Origin: Cynocephalus volans
Taxonomy: Eukaryota; Chordata; Mammalia; Dermoptera; Cynocephalidae
Reading direction: 5' to 3'
Assembly (NCBI RefSeq): GCF_027409185.1
Contig: NC_084461.1
Coordinates: 233,632,999-233,696,998 of the forward strand
DNA: 64,000 nucleotides
Every line of letters starts with the position of its first letter. The stretch's first letter is position 1. The notes beneath the pieces are model-generated. The model was given only the letters and a program-made list of their open reading frames with translations. It made no database searches and was not told the DNA's origin. The translations under genes and the position numbers were made by a program. Positions 20,493 through 32,400 of the stretch are shown here, one piece after another.

Positions 20493-23400
20493 GTAAGTAT
20501 GGATCTACTTTAAGGAAATTAGGAGAGTAAAATAATTAGTTCAACAAGTCTGATTTTTTAAAAAGTTCAATATTGTTATTTCTTTCTGTTATAAAAATGT
20601 TTATTATACAAACACTTGGACAGCATGAAAAAGCAGAAAGGAGAAAACAATACTCAAGAAGACTTCTATTTACATTTTTAGGTATTTTCTTCTATGTGTA
20701 ATCTTTTTTCTTCACTTTAGTCTGTAGATTATTTTTTACGTATTTAATTTTTGGCGGCTGGCTGGCATGGGGATCTGAACCCTTGACCTTGGTGTTACCA
20801 ACATCGCACTCTAACCAACTGAGCTAACTGGCCAGCCCTGTAGATTATTATTATTTTTTATGTACTTGTAATTATATTCAATGTATAATTTTAATTTTGT
20901 GCTCTTTGTTCAAATAAAACACACATATCCCCAAATTATTATATAGTTTCCAAATGGATAGACTATAATTTACTTAACCCTTTTCCTATTGTTGGTGATT
21001 AAGATGCTTTCAGGATTGTTTTTACAAATTGTTTGGTCTCTTACAAGTAATGTACTATTCTTTTAAACAATGCTAGCAACAAAAGGAAATGGCCGAGTTG
21101 GAGCGTGAAAGAGAATTAGCTCTGATGGAGCAAGAAATGATGGAGAGGCCCAGAGAAAAGGAGATCTTGTTCCAGCAGGTGAGACAAATTGGAGAGTTCA
21201 GAGGTGACTGAAGTCAGTGGTGTCAACCTTGATGTGGAACTACCCAAATGCTGAAAAACTCCAGCTCTTGTTACTTAGATATGGCTCTCTATCATCTTCA
21301 TCTTTATGTATATGTTTTCTTTGCTGGAGAAGCAGCAGCGATGAGGTAAGAGGACAACTCAGAGTGTGTCCTGTCATGGAAGCTGAGGTGAAAGAGCATT
21401 TGTAGACCTCAGTGGTCAACCATATTTATTGCTGAACTGAAAAGTGTTCCTTCAAGTCACTGGCAATTTGATGGGAGCAGTGAGGGTGGAATGGTGGGGA
21501 TGGGATGGGTTAAGCAGGGGAAATGGAAAGTGTAGGTAACATTTTCAAGGAAGTTTTGAAGGAAGAAGAGATGTTTTTTGATTTAGGAACATGTAGGCAG
21601 GAGTGGGACATTAGGAAGTGCAGGGGATGATTCATTGAGTCAGCTTTCCATGGACAAGAGGAAATGGGATCTAGAATGTAGTTAGGCAGGTAGAAGGGCA
21701 CTTCTTTGATAGATTGTGGCACCAGGCCATAATGAATGGATTAAAAATGGTGGTGATGGGCATGGTTTGTAGGGCTTTGAAAGGACAGTGGATGAGAAGG
21801 TTAGTCTCTCTCTCTGCTCCACTATTTTCTGCCATGTGAGACCCTGGGCCACCACCAAGATCCTCACCAGATGTGTTCCTTGACTTTGGACTTCCTAGCC
21901 TCCAAAACTGTAGGCAATAAATTTTGTTTTCTTTATAAGTCACCCAGTTCCAGGTATTTCGTTATAAGCAACAGAAAGGGACTAATACACAGAGGGAGAG
22001 AGGAGAGGATGGCATAGGTACATGTGGGTATGTAGGTTTCATGGCACAAAGTTGGAAGTAGCTTCTGTGCAACTATTTCTATCTTTTTTGTGAGGTAGGG
22101 ACCATGACCATCTGCCAAGAATTAGGTGATAAGGTAGGAGGCATAGGGAGAGTGGTGAAGGTTTGAAATGGTGGGTTTGGAGAAGGGAAGAGAGAGTGGA
22201 CCAAGAAAACATGGCATTACTTAGTAGCAGTTGGAGACCAAGTATTCATAATGGTGCCATTTGATTTTGTCATGTAATTATGTGACTTTCTTCACTTATG
22301 CCTAGATATCTGAGTAAAGATGCAGAGAAGGCATACTGTTTGATAGAAATAGATTTGGGGTAGCAGGATTGGGAGCTGAAGATGTTGGTAAGGGAATGAT
22401 TGAAGGGATGGGTCATGGAGTATAGGCTGGATGGGGAAACTTATGGAGTGGCTTCTCAACTAAATTTATGGAGAGCTTCTAGTCTAAATTTAAGCCACAT
22501 CTATAATTTTATCATATAGTATTTAATTTTATAGTCTCGACTTAAGTCCACACATTTTAAAAAGGGAAGGAAGCCTGTTGTTTGGATGCATAGATAAAAA
22601 GAAAAATGTAGAACTGGCAAATAGTTTCTCTGACTAATCTCTCATCCTTGATATTAAGGTAGGAAATTCTAGACACCTCAGATAGATAGAATGATTGAAA
22701 ACTCTGCGGCTTCTGAGTCTTCATTTTCAGTCATTTGCTTATTCTTGAGGGGAAGTTGCAAAGTGTTGAGTTGGGTGTCAAACTATCATCCAAATAGGCA
22801 AGATGGAGGGGCTGAAGGACCCCCAGCCCAGGCCATTTCCCACCACTTAGAGAGGCCCAAGAGCCACCGGGCCCACACACCCTGAGTCAGCAGTGCTGGA
22901 ACAGGAAGGCACTGTGGGACCCTCAGCCCAAGCTAGTCCCCACTGCCCAGAATTGGCAGTGCCTTCAGGATCCAGGCCAACATCAGGGTGGAATGAGGAG
23001 ACCATGATACCCCCTGCCACAATGACTAAACACCAAAGGAAAGATACCAGGAATATGAAAAATCAAGAAAGTACATAACCACTAAAGGAAAATAATAACT
23101 CTCAAGCTCTAGATCCTATAGAACAGGAAGTCCTTGAAATGACTGACAAGGAATTTTGAGCAACAATTTTAAAGAAACTAAATGAGATACAATAAAACTC
23201 AGTTAGACAACACAGTGAAATGAGAAAAAATATACAGGACCTGAAAGAAGAAATACACAAAGAAATCAATGTCCTGAGAAAGAATGTGGCAGAGCTTGTG
23301 GAGCTGAAGGATTCATTCAACAAAATAAAAAACACAACAGAGAGTCTAACCAGCAGGCTAGAACAAGCAGAAGAGAGAATTTCTGAGCTTGAAGACAGGC

Positions 23401-26400
23401 TGTTTGAATTAACACAGGTGGACCAGAAAAAAGAATTTACAAAATTGAAGAAAATCTAAGTGAGATAACAGACAACCTTAAGCGCTTTAATATCCAAATT
23501 ATGGGCATTCCAGAAGGGGAGGAAAAAGGAAATGCCATTGAAAACATATTCAATGAAATAATAACAGAAAACTTCTTGGGTATAGGGTAAGTCACAGATC
23601 TTCAGATTCAGGAGGCCAAAAGATCCCCAAACATATTCAACCCAAAAAAGTCATCTCCAAGGCATGTTAAACTCAAACTGGCAAAACTCAAAAACAGAAA
23701 ATATTAAAAGCTGCAAGAGAGAAGCAGCACGTCACCTATAAGGGAGCCCTAATCAGACTAACCTCAGACTTTTCATCAGAAACCCTAAAAGCCTGAAAAG
23801 AATGGGATGATATATTCATAACACTAAAAGATAAAAATTGCCAGCCAAGAATATTTAACCCAGCAAAGCTGTCCTTCCAAAATGAAGGACAAATAGTATA
23901 TTTCTGAGGCGAAAACTGTGGGAGTTCACTACCACATGACCAGCCTTACAAGAAATTCCCAAGGGAGTACTGGGTTTGATACCTGAAAACAACCATCACT
24001 TCCATGAATACTCAAGAAAGAACAAAACCAAGCAGTAAAACAAAAATGCTAGCAATAAAGAGAAAAAATAGTTTACCATCCCAAGAAACCAAAAAAACAC
24101 AGAAGACAAACGGAAAATCAGAAAGAAAGGAACAAAAAGTACTTAAGACATCTAAACAAAAATCAATAAAATGCTAGAAGTAAATCAACATCTTTCAGTA
24201 ATAACTCTAAATGTAGAAGGATTAAATTCCCCACTCCAAAAACAGAGACTGACTGGATTAAAAAGATGGACTCAACAATATGCTGCCTTCAAGAGACTCA
24301 CCTCACCCGTAAAGACACACAGAGACTAAGAACGAAAGGATGGAGAAAGACATACCATGCAAACAGAAGTGAAAAATGAGCTGGAATAGCTATTCTTATA
24401 TCAGATAAAATAGACTTTAAAGCAGAAACCATTAAAAGAGATAAAGAAGGCAACTATGTAATAATAAAAGGATCTATCCATCAAGAAGACATAACAATCA
24501 TAAATACATATGCACCCAATATCAGAGCAGCCAGATTTATAAAGCAAACATTATTAGATCTAAGAATGAGATAGACACTAACACCATAATAGTGGGGGAC
24601 CTGAACACCCCACTCTCAATATTGGACAGATCATATAGGCAAAATTTAATAGAGAAACACAAGATCTAAACAACACTTTAGACCAATTGAACTTGGCAGA
24701 ACATTTATGGAACATTCCATCCAACAACCTCACAATACTCATTCTTCTCATCAGTACATGGAACATTTTTCCAGAATAGACCATGTGTTAGGTTACAAAG
24801 CAAGTCTTAAGATATTCAAAAAAATTGGAATTATTCCATGTATTTTTTCAGATCACAATGGATTATGATTAGAAATCAATAACGAAACTGTGGAAACTGT
24901 ACAAACACATGGGAATTAAACAACATTCTTCTTAATGACATATGAGTCAAAGAAGAAATTAAACAGAAACTCAAAAAAATTATTGAAACTAATGAAAACA
25001 ATGATACATCATACCAAAACCTGTGGGATACTGCAAACGCAGTACTAAGTGGGAAATTTATCGCATTAAATGCTTACTTCAGAAGAATGGAAAGATGGCA
25101 AGTAAACAACCTAACACTTCACCTTAAAGAACTAGAAAAACAAGAACAATCCAAATCCCAAATTAGCAGACAGAAAGAAATAAGATCAGAGCAGAGCTAA
25201 ATGAAATAGAAACCTGAAAAATGATACAAAAGATTAGTGAAACAAAAGTTGGTTTTTGAAAAGATTAATAAAATTAACAAACCATTAGCAAAGCTAACTA
25301 AAAAAAAGAAGACTCAAATAACAAAAATTAGAAATGAAACAGGTGATATTACAACTGATACTTCAGAAATACAAGAAATACTTAGAGACAACAGCAAAGT
25401 GTATGCTAACAAATTTGAAAATCTGGAGGAAATGGATAAATTTCTGGGCACATACAAACTGCCAAAACCGAGCCAAGAAGATATAGAAAATCTGAACACA
25501 CCAATAACAATAAAAGAGATTGAGGCTGTTATCAGAAGGCTCCAAACAAAGAAAAGCCCAGGACCGGATGGGTTTGCTTCAGAATACTACCAAACCTTCA
25601 AAGAGGAATTGATACCACTTCTGTACAAACTGTTCCAAAAGATTGAAACAGAGGCCATTCTCCCAAACTCATTCTATGAAACAAACATCACCTTGGTACC
25701 AAAACCAGACAAAGATACAACAAAAAAGAAAACTATAGGCCAAGATATTTGATGAATATAGGCGCAAAAATCCTCAATAAAATACTAGCTAACAGAATAT
25801 GGCAACACATACACAAAATTGTACACCACGATCAAGTGGGATTCATCCCAGGGATGCAAGGTTGGTTCAATATACGCAAATCAATAAATGTGATACACCA
25901 TATCAATAAAATCAAACACAAGGACTATATGATCATCTCTATAGATGCCAAAAAAGCATTTGACATTCGTTCACGACAGAGTCTCTACAAGTTAGGTATC
26001 GATGGAAAGTATCTCAACATAATTAAAGCCATATATGATAAGCCCACTGCCAATATCATTTGGAATGGGAACTAGACAAGCATCCCCACTCTCGCCACTC
26101 CTATTCAATGTAGTGTTGGAAGTACTAACCAGAGCAATCAGAGAAGAGAAGGAAATAAACGGCATCCAGACTGGAAAAGAAGTCAAACTGTCCCTGTTTG
26201 TGGATGACGTGATCCTGTATATCAAACAGCCTAAAGCCTCTACAAAAAACCTCTTAGAGTTGATGAATGATTTCAGCACAGTAGCAGGATACAAAATCAA
26301 CACACAAAAATCAGTAGCATTTCTATACTCCAATAGTGAACATGCAGAAAGAGAAATCAAGAAAGCTACCCCATTTACAATTGCCACCAAAAAAATAAAG

Positions 26401-29400
26401 TACTTAGGAATAAAGTTAACCAAGGATGTGACAATTCTCTACAAAAAGAACTGTAGTAGTGTCCATCATCAGATGAGTGGATACAGAAAATGTGGTGTAT
26501 CTTCACAATGGATTTCTACTGTGCTATAAAAAAGAATGAAATACTGCCATTTGTAACAAAATGAATGGACTTCAAGAAAATTATATTAAATGAAACAGAA
26601 AGAAATACCAAGTTCTCACTTATTTGTGGGAACTAAAATAAATAAATATACAAACAAAGGGTGGCAGGGGGGAAATAGACACAACAATCACTGCAATTCC
26701 TTGAACTTGTTAAGTGAACAGATATGATGTAGTGGGTTGTGGGGAGCAGAAGGAGCGGGGGAGAAAGAGGAACAGGTAAATCAACTACGATTTATACTGA
26801 GAAGTTAAATTTAAAAAACAAACAAACAAAAAAACCCAGTAAATCCCCATATAGGCATGATGTGTACTGTAGTAACTGCAACTATGAATGAGGATCTGTC
26901 CTTCCTCTTACAGCTCTTATGGCTAGTATCTGTCCTCTATTTGTTTCAAAAGAATTCTCAGCAGTTCTCCTTCCCCAAGGCAATTCCATTACAAAAGGGA
27001 GATACTCAACTTTCTTTGACTCACCTACTTTATCTTAGTTACATAAAATTTGGCAATAGTGGAAATTAAAACAGTTCTCTAGCCATATCATGTTGACCAG
27101 TACGAACTAATCTGCTCTGCATTGCACCCTCAGCATTGTATTGGTATGTGGAATATACTAAAAAGCAAATGTACTTCACAGGGCCTGGTTTTCCAAAGCC
27201 TTGCAGTTTCAAATATTGACCTTGCAGAGGACTGGAAATTTTCCTCTGGCTAGTGAGTCTTTGTTGCAAGATAAGAATTGTGGTACAGCTGGTTGCTGGC
27301 TCAAGGACAGACTAGTTACTGATTGTTATGTAAAGATACTGAGAAATTACTGTAAGAAGGAATGTTTGCTAAGATCAAGCTTTTGTTGATAAGATCACTT
27401 AATTGTCTACTGGAATGTCATCTGGCTTGTTTCACTGAAAGTTACCAGCTGATATTGTTAAACTATAACCCCACCTATTTCTCTTCCTGTAACTTCCTGG
27501 TCTGGAAAATAAATGCAGGAAGAGAACCCCAATTCGGGGTTAATTCCCTGAGGAAGGGTTGCTTCTTGCTGGAGGGTCCCAGGGAAGTTAACCCCTTTTG
27601 GGGACTTCTCACTGTTCAGAAGAGATGGGCTTTGAGTAATGCTTTGCGTCTCCATCACCCAGGGGAAGTGGGTGACAAATCCGTGGGGGGCAAAGCAACA
27701 CAAAGCAACATTGGTAGGTTGAAGATAAAATAATATTCTGTAGAAGATTTTGTGGCCAGTTAAAGAAGTGGATTGATGGGCAGAAATAGATGAGAGAAAG
27801 GCTAAGATGGAGAGAAACATAGAGGCCTCTCGGTGCCTTCTGAACCACGGGAGCTGAAGCATGGAGAGGCTGGTTACACTGACCAATCCACTTGATATTT
27901 AACAACTGCACTTTGCATTACGGTGAGAGATTGGAGTTATTTCACTTCCTCTACCAATGTTAATTAAGTGATACTATTTCTGTATTTCAAATACCCCATC
28001 ACTTTTGTCTTAGTGGAAATAACATAGGAATACCAAAAACCTTTTGTTAATAAAATATTCATCACTGTTTATTATACCTTTATTTGTAAGAATGTATTAT
28101 TTAAAAGTATTATTTAGAAAATGTTGTAAAATGCTCTTAATGGGATGAGCTTAGCTTGCTTATGGGATGGTGCTGGACTGATAATGAGAAATTATTTTCT
28201 AGCTTAGGAATTGGCAAACTTTCTGTAAAGGGTCAGGTAGAAGATATTTTATGCTTTGCAGGCCAAGAGGCAAAATTATGAATATTTTGTAGGTATTATG
28301 GTATTATGTAGGTATATCAAGAGAGAGAACAAATTCCTACAAAATGTTGCATTAATGAAATTCAAATAATGGTGATAATAATAAAAATAGAATATAATTT
28401 TTTTGTTGTATTACAGGTTTACTAATGAGAATTTTTTTTAGAAAATAACATTTCACTTAATTGGAGTTCAAAGTTAGTGTTCCTTATCATTGAAATTTTT
28501 ATATAAACATTAGAAATGCTTATGTATTAATGCTGATCTGTAATAAGTTTTTATGTATTTCATCTTTGAAAATATCTTTTCACCCGGATAGGTACTGTCA
28601 AATATTGATATCAATCCATGTGTATATAATTTAAATTAAGCATATTAATCTCTAAGAAGGCATTTGTAGAACTCATTAGCTTTTTCTCTTGATATCTGCC
28701 TTTTAGTGTGTCATTACCTTGTAGATTAATCACTTCCAGTTGAAGGTTGGTAGAAGCTTCTTAATTGCTCAGTTAAATAGATTTTGAAATTGAAAATTTC
28801 CTTTGCATTTACACTGAGGCCTAAAAAATACTCTGGAACTGTAGTTTGAGGTTGGAAAATATATCCACTGCCAATATGTGTGGGAATGGAGGTGTTGTTT
28901 TAGTTTTTGACAGCACTGGAAGAATGTGAAGCAGCTTGACATTATTTGCGATTCAAACAACATGAGTTGTTGTTGAAGTGACTTTACTGCATTGTAAGTT
29001 TTACATATCAGTGCTGTTTTGCCTTATAATTTTAGGTTTAATTAAGGAACATTATCAAGTCTGCAGCAAAAGCTAATTTCTAAGGCCACGTAACGTTTGA
29101 TAATAGTGGTTGGAAATGGTTCTTCTCATTCAGTAAAATTAAAATCTTGTACACAAATAACCTATCTGAAAAAAAAATCAAGAAAACAATTCTATTTACA
29201 ATAGCATTAAAAAGAATAAAACTTATGAATAAATTTAACTAAGGAGGTAAAACAGAAAACTATAAAACACTAATAAAAAATTGAAGAAGTTATAAATAAA
29301 TGGAAAGAAATGCTGTGTTCATGGATTGGAAGAATTAATATTGTTAAAATGTCCAAAATACCTGAAGCAATCTACATATTCAACTTAATCTCTATTAAAA

Positions 29401-32400
29401 TTCCAATGGCGTTCTTCACAGAAACATAAAAAAAATTCTAAAATTCATATGGAACTACAGAAGACCCTGAATAGCAAAAGCAATCCTGAGAAAGGAAAAC
29501 AAAGTTGGAGGCAGCACATTACCTGTTTCCAAATTATATTACATAGCTATAGTCATTGGTACTGGCATAAAAACAGGCACATAGACCATTGGAACAGAAT
29601 AGAGAGCCCCAAAGTAAAACCAAGCATATATGGTCAACTAATTTTCAACAAGGATTAAAGACCTGAACATAAGACCAGAAACCATAAAACTGATAGAAGA
29701 AAACATAGTATGGGAAAACTCCTTGACATTGGACTTGGCAGTGAGTTTTTGGATACAACACCCAAAGTACAGGCAACAAAAGCAAAAATAAACAAGTGGG
29801 ACTAGCCCAAATGCAAACATTCTGCACAGCAAAGGAAACAGTCAACAAAATAAAAAGGCAGCCTACAAATTGCTAGAAAATACCTGCAAACCATGTATCT
29901 GATAAGGGGTTAATATTCATAATGTATAAGGAACTCAAACAACTCATTAGCAAAAAAATGAGTAACTCAGTTAAAATATGGGCAAAGGACCTGAATAGAC
30001 TTTTCTTCAAAGAAGACATAAAAATAGCCAACAGGTATATGATAAGGTGCTCAACATCATTAATCATCAGGGAAATGCAAGTGAAACCACTATAAAATAT
30101 CACCTCACACCTGTTAGGATGGCTATTATCAAAAAGGGAAAAGATAACAAGCGTTGATGAAGGTGTGGAGAAAAGGAAATGTTTGTACACTGTTGGTGGG
30201 AATGTAAATTGGTACAGTCCATATGGAAAGAAGTATGGAGGTTCCCCCAAAAATTAAAAATAGGATTTACCATGTCCAGCAATCCCATTTCTGGGTGTAT
30301 ATCCAAAAGAACTGAAAATAGGATCTTGAAAGCATATTTTCACATTCATGTTCATTGCAGCATTAGTCACAATAACCAAGATAGGAAAACATAAATGCCT
30401 GTTGACAGATGACTGGATGAAGCAATTGTGTTACACGCACGCGCGCGCACGCACGCACGCACGCGCACGCATGCACACGCACACGCACGCTCACACACGC
30501 ACGCACACACACACGCACACACACGCACTCACGCACACGCGCACGCACGCACGCACGCGCACACACACACGCACACACGCATGCACGCACGCACACACGC
30601 ACTCACGCGCGCACGCACACGCGCACGCACGCACGCGCGCACGCACGCACGCGCGCGCGCACACACACACTAAAGAGCGAATGATAGTCACGTTGACACT
30701 ACTGGCTCAATAACATGATAGATTTTCAAATATTTTCTGCAAAGTAGCTGCTGTTGAATACTTCCAACCTTTAAACACTTTATATTTTCTCACAGTTTGT
30801 AAATTTTTTCAACTAAGCCTTATTGCATACCACATACATTTCTATCACTATCAGTTGTAACACATCTTAGCGGATCTCACTTCAGGTTGTATTGCATTAG
30901 TGTTTCTCAACTTTGAAAATATTCTTGCCTGTAATTTTTCCATAAAGACTATTCATAAAGGCTGATTCTTCTATCACTTCAAACTCAGCATTGACTCTAA
31001 ATAAACAGCAGCTGAGCAGTGCTGGGAACATCTGTCTACTCGTTAAGAGCCAAGGAAAACCACTCAAAATCATTTGCCTTGTTTTATATACTATTGATGT
31101 TGCACCCAATGTCACCTCTCTCCCCAGCCATCCTCAGCAAGAGGCTGAGATCTTAAACACGCTTGTTTTTTTCTGGACTCATTTCTTCAGCCATTGAAAT
31201 CAAACATGTTTTAATGAACTTACCATTGATAAATGTCTTTCCTTGCTTGGATAACCAATGGACTACTTGGAAACTTACTTTTGCTACAGCCATATTTTCA
31301 TTTTTAATATTTGTGAAGAAATTGTGCTTTAATGAAATGATTGTTTTAAATTTTCCAATTTTTCTGACTTTACTTTCATGTGAGTTGGGAATATTGTGAG
31401 TGCTTCTTCTGTAATGTTGATGCTTATTGTATTCTTTTAGCACAGTGTCAATGTATAATAAAAACCATATTTTGCCATTTAATTTGATAACAATAGTCTA
31501 CACTCCATTCGGCCTTAGAAGTGTGGCATTCAGAGTTCACTTTTTTTCTCGTTTTGACATGATGGATACAATAAAAAATAATTATGGTATAGTGATACTG
31601 TGGCTCTCCAAACACTGTTGAGATATAAAGATGTCACTGTGATTTGTAGTGTCCTGAGCAGCAGTGCAAAGCCATGAGAGTGCCACATACAGTCTCTGTT
31701 ACAACTACTCCACTTTGCTGTTGTAGCACAAAAACAGTCATAGACCATACATAAGCAAAGGAGCATGGCTGTGTTTCAATAAAACTTTATTTATGGATGC
31801 TGAAATTTGAATTTCATACAATTTTAAAGTGCCATGAAATATTATTATTTTGATTTTTTGCAATTGTTTCAAGGTGTAAAAACTATTTTTAGCTTGTGGG
31901 CTGTACAAAAACAGGAGTTGGGTCAGATTTGGCCTGCAAGCTTTACTGCTGATGCCTATTCCAGTGTGATGTATATGTTCAGTTGGGACCAAATATATTG
32001 TTGATTATCCATGGTTTCAAATAGTATTCTTAAAATTTTCTCACCCACTAGAGAGAAGTTGGTAGACTCATCTATGCTTAAAGAGATTTTATTTGAAAAA
32101 AATTACTTCAGTCTCATTTTCAGCTTCAAGAAGAACAGAGAAAATTACTTGATTTGGTACAATTTGTGCTTTCCACAATTAGCAGTTAAGAAAGCTCCTA
32201 TTTTTATTTATACTTCAGGAAATATCTGTAAAAGCTACAGTATTAGGTGGCTGTGGCCATTTATTTTTGTAAGTTTCTGAAATTTAGGTGGGTATATGCT
32301 TAATTATCTTGCAATTGATCTGACTGTAATATGGCTAATATGTTTCTGAATGTTTAGGAACAGCTGGCGCTCCAGCTGGAGGCGGAAATGCAAGAAAAAG

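Larger units (their letters stand above)
22790..26838 (+). mobile_element. L1, sense, internally deleted
   Basis: The layout is 5' leader with 'caagatggaggggctg' (about 22798), ORF1 region 23024-24010, spacer, ORF2 endonuclease (about 24180-24900), RT (25237-26450), then a direct jump to the end of ORF2 and the 3' UTR, and an A-rich end (aaacaaacaaacaaaaaaa). About 1.6-2 kb between the RT C-terminal side and the last ~50 codons of ORF2 is missing at about 26435-26455. Stops and frameshifts break both ORFs. The usual FADD catalytic box reads FVDD at about 26199-26210. It lies within DYDC1 intron 3 in the gene's orientation. Confidence 0.85.
28550..31443 (-). pseudogene. hAT (Charlie) transposase pseudogene
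   Basis: N-terminal side: the frame 31443-31153 shows '[20 protein letters not shown]', the domain preceding the RNase H-like core. Middle: 31115-30897 shows [13 protein letters not shown] and [17 protein letters not shown]-terminal side near 28610-28560 (minus) reads [18 protein letters not shown], the hAT dimerisation region. Multiple frameshifts and an inserted L1 disable it. It resembles the transposase class that gave rise to GTF2IRD2/ZBED-type host proteins, but there is no sign of domestication here. Confidence 0.7.
28203..31963 (-). mobile_element. hAT-Charlie DNA transposon with transposase relic
   Basis: The ends carry the 'ggcaaactttctgtaaaggg' and (right, complement) 'caggccaaatctgacccaac' segments typical of Charlie elements, and the sub-terminal 'caataaaactttatttat' is at 31781. 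The minus strand reads a decayed hAT transposase from about 31443 down to 28550. An L1 at 29155-30430 plus a microsatellite splits it. Terminal repeats are weak and no 8-bp duplication survives, so it is old. Confidence 0.75.

Noticed and set aside
22700-22885. Short plus-strand frame at the start of the sense L1
   Set aside because: It lies across the L1 5' boundary and shows no conserved protein.
30348-30713. Thr/His/Arg-rich proteins around 30.4-30.7 kb
   Set aside because: Pure translation of the (ACGC)n microsatellite.
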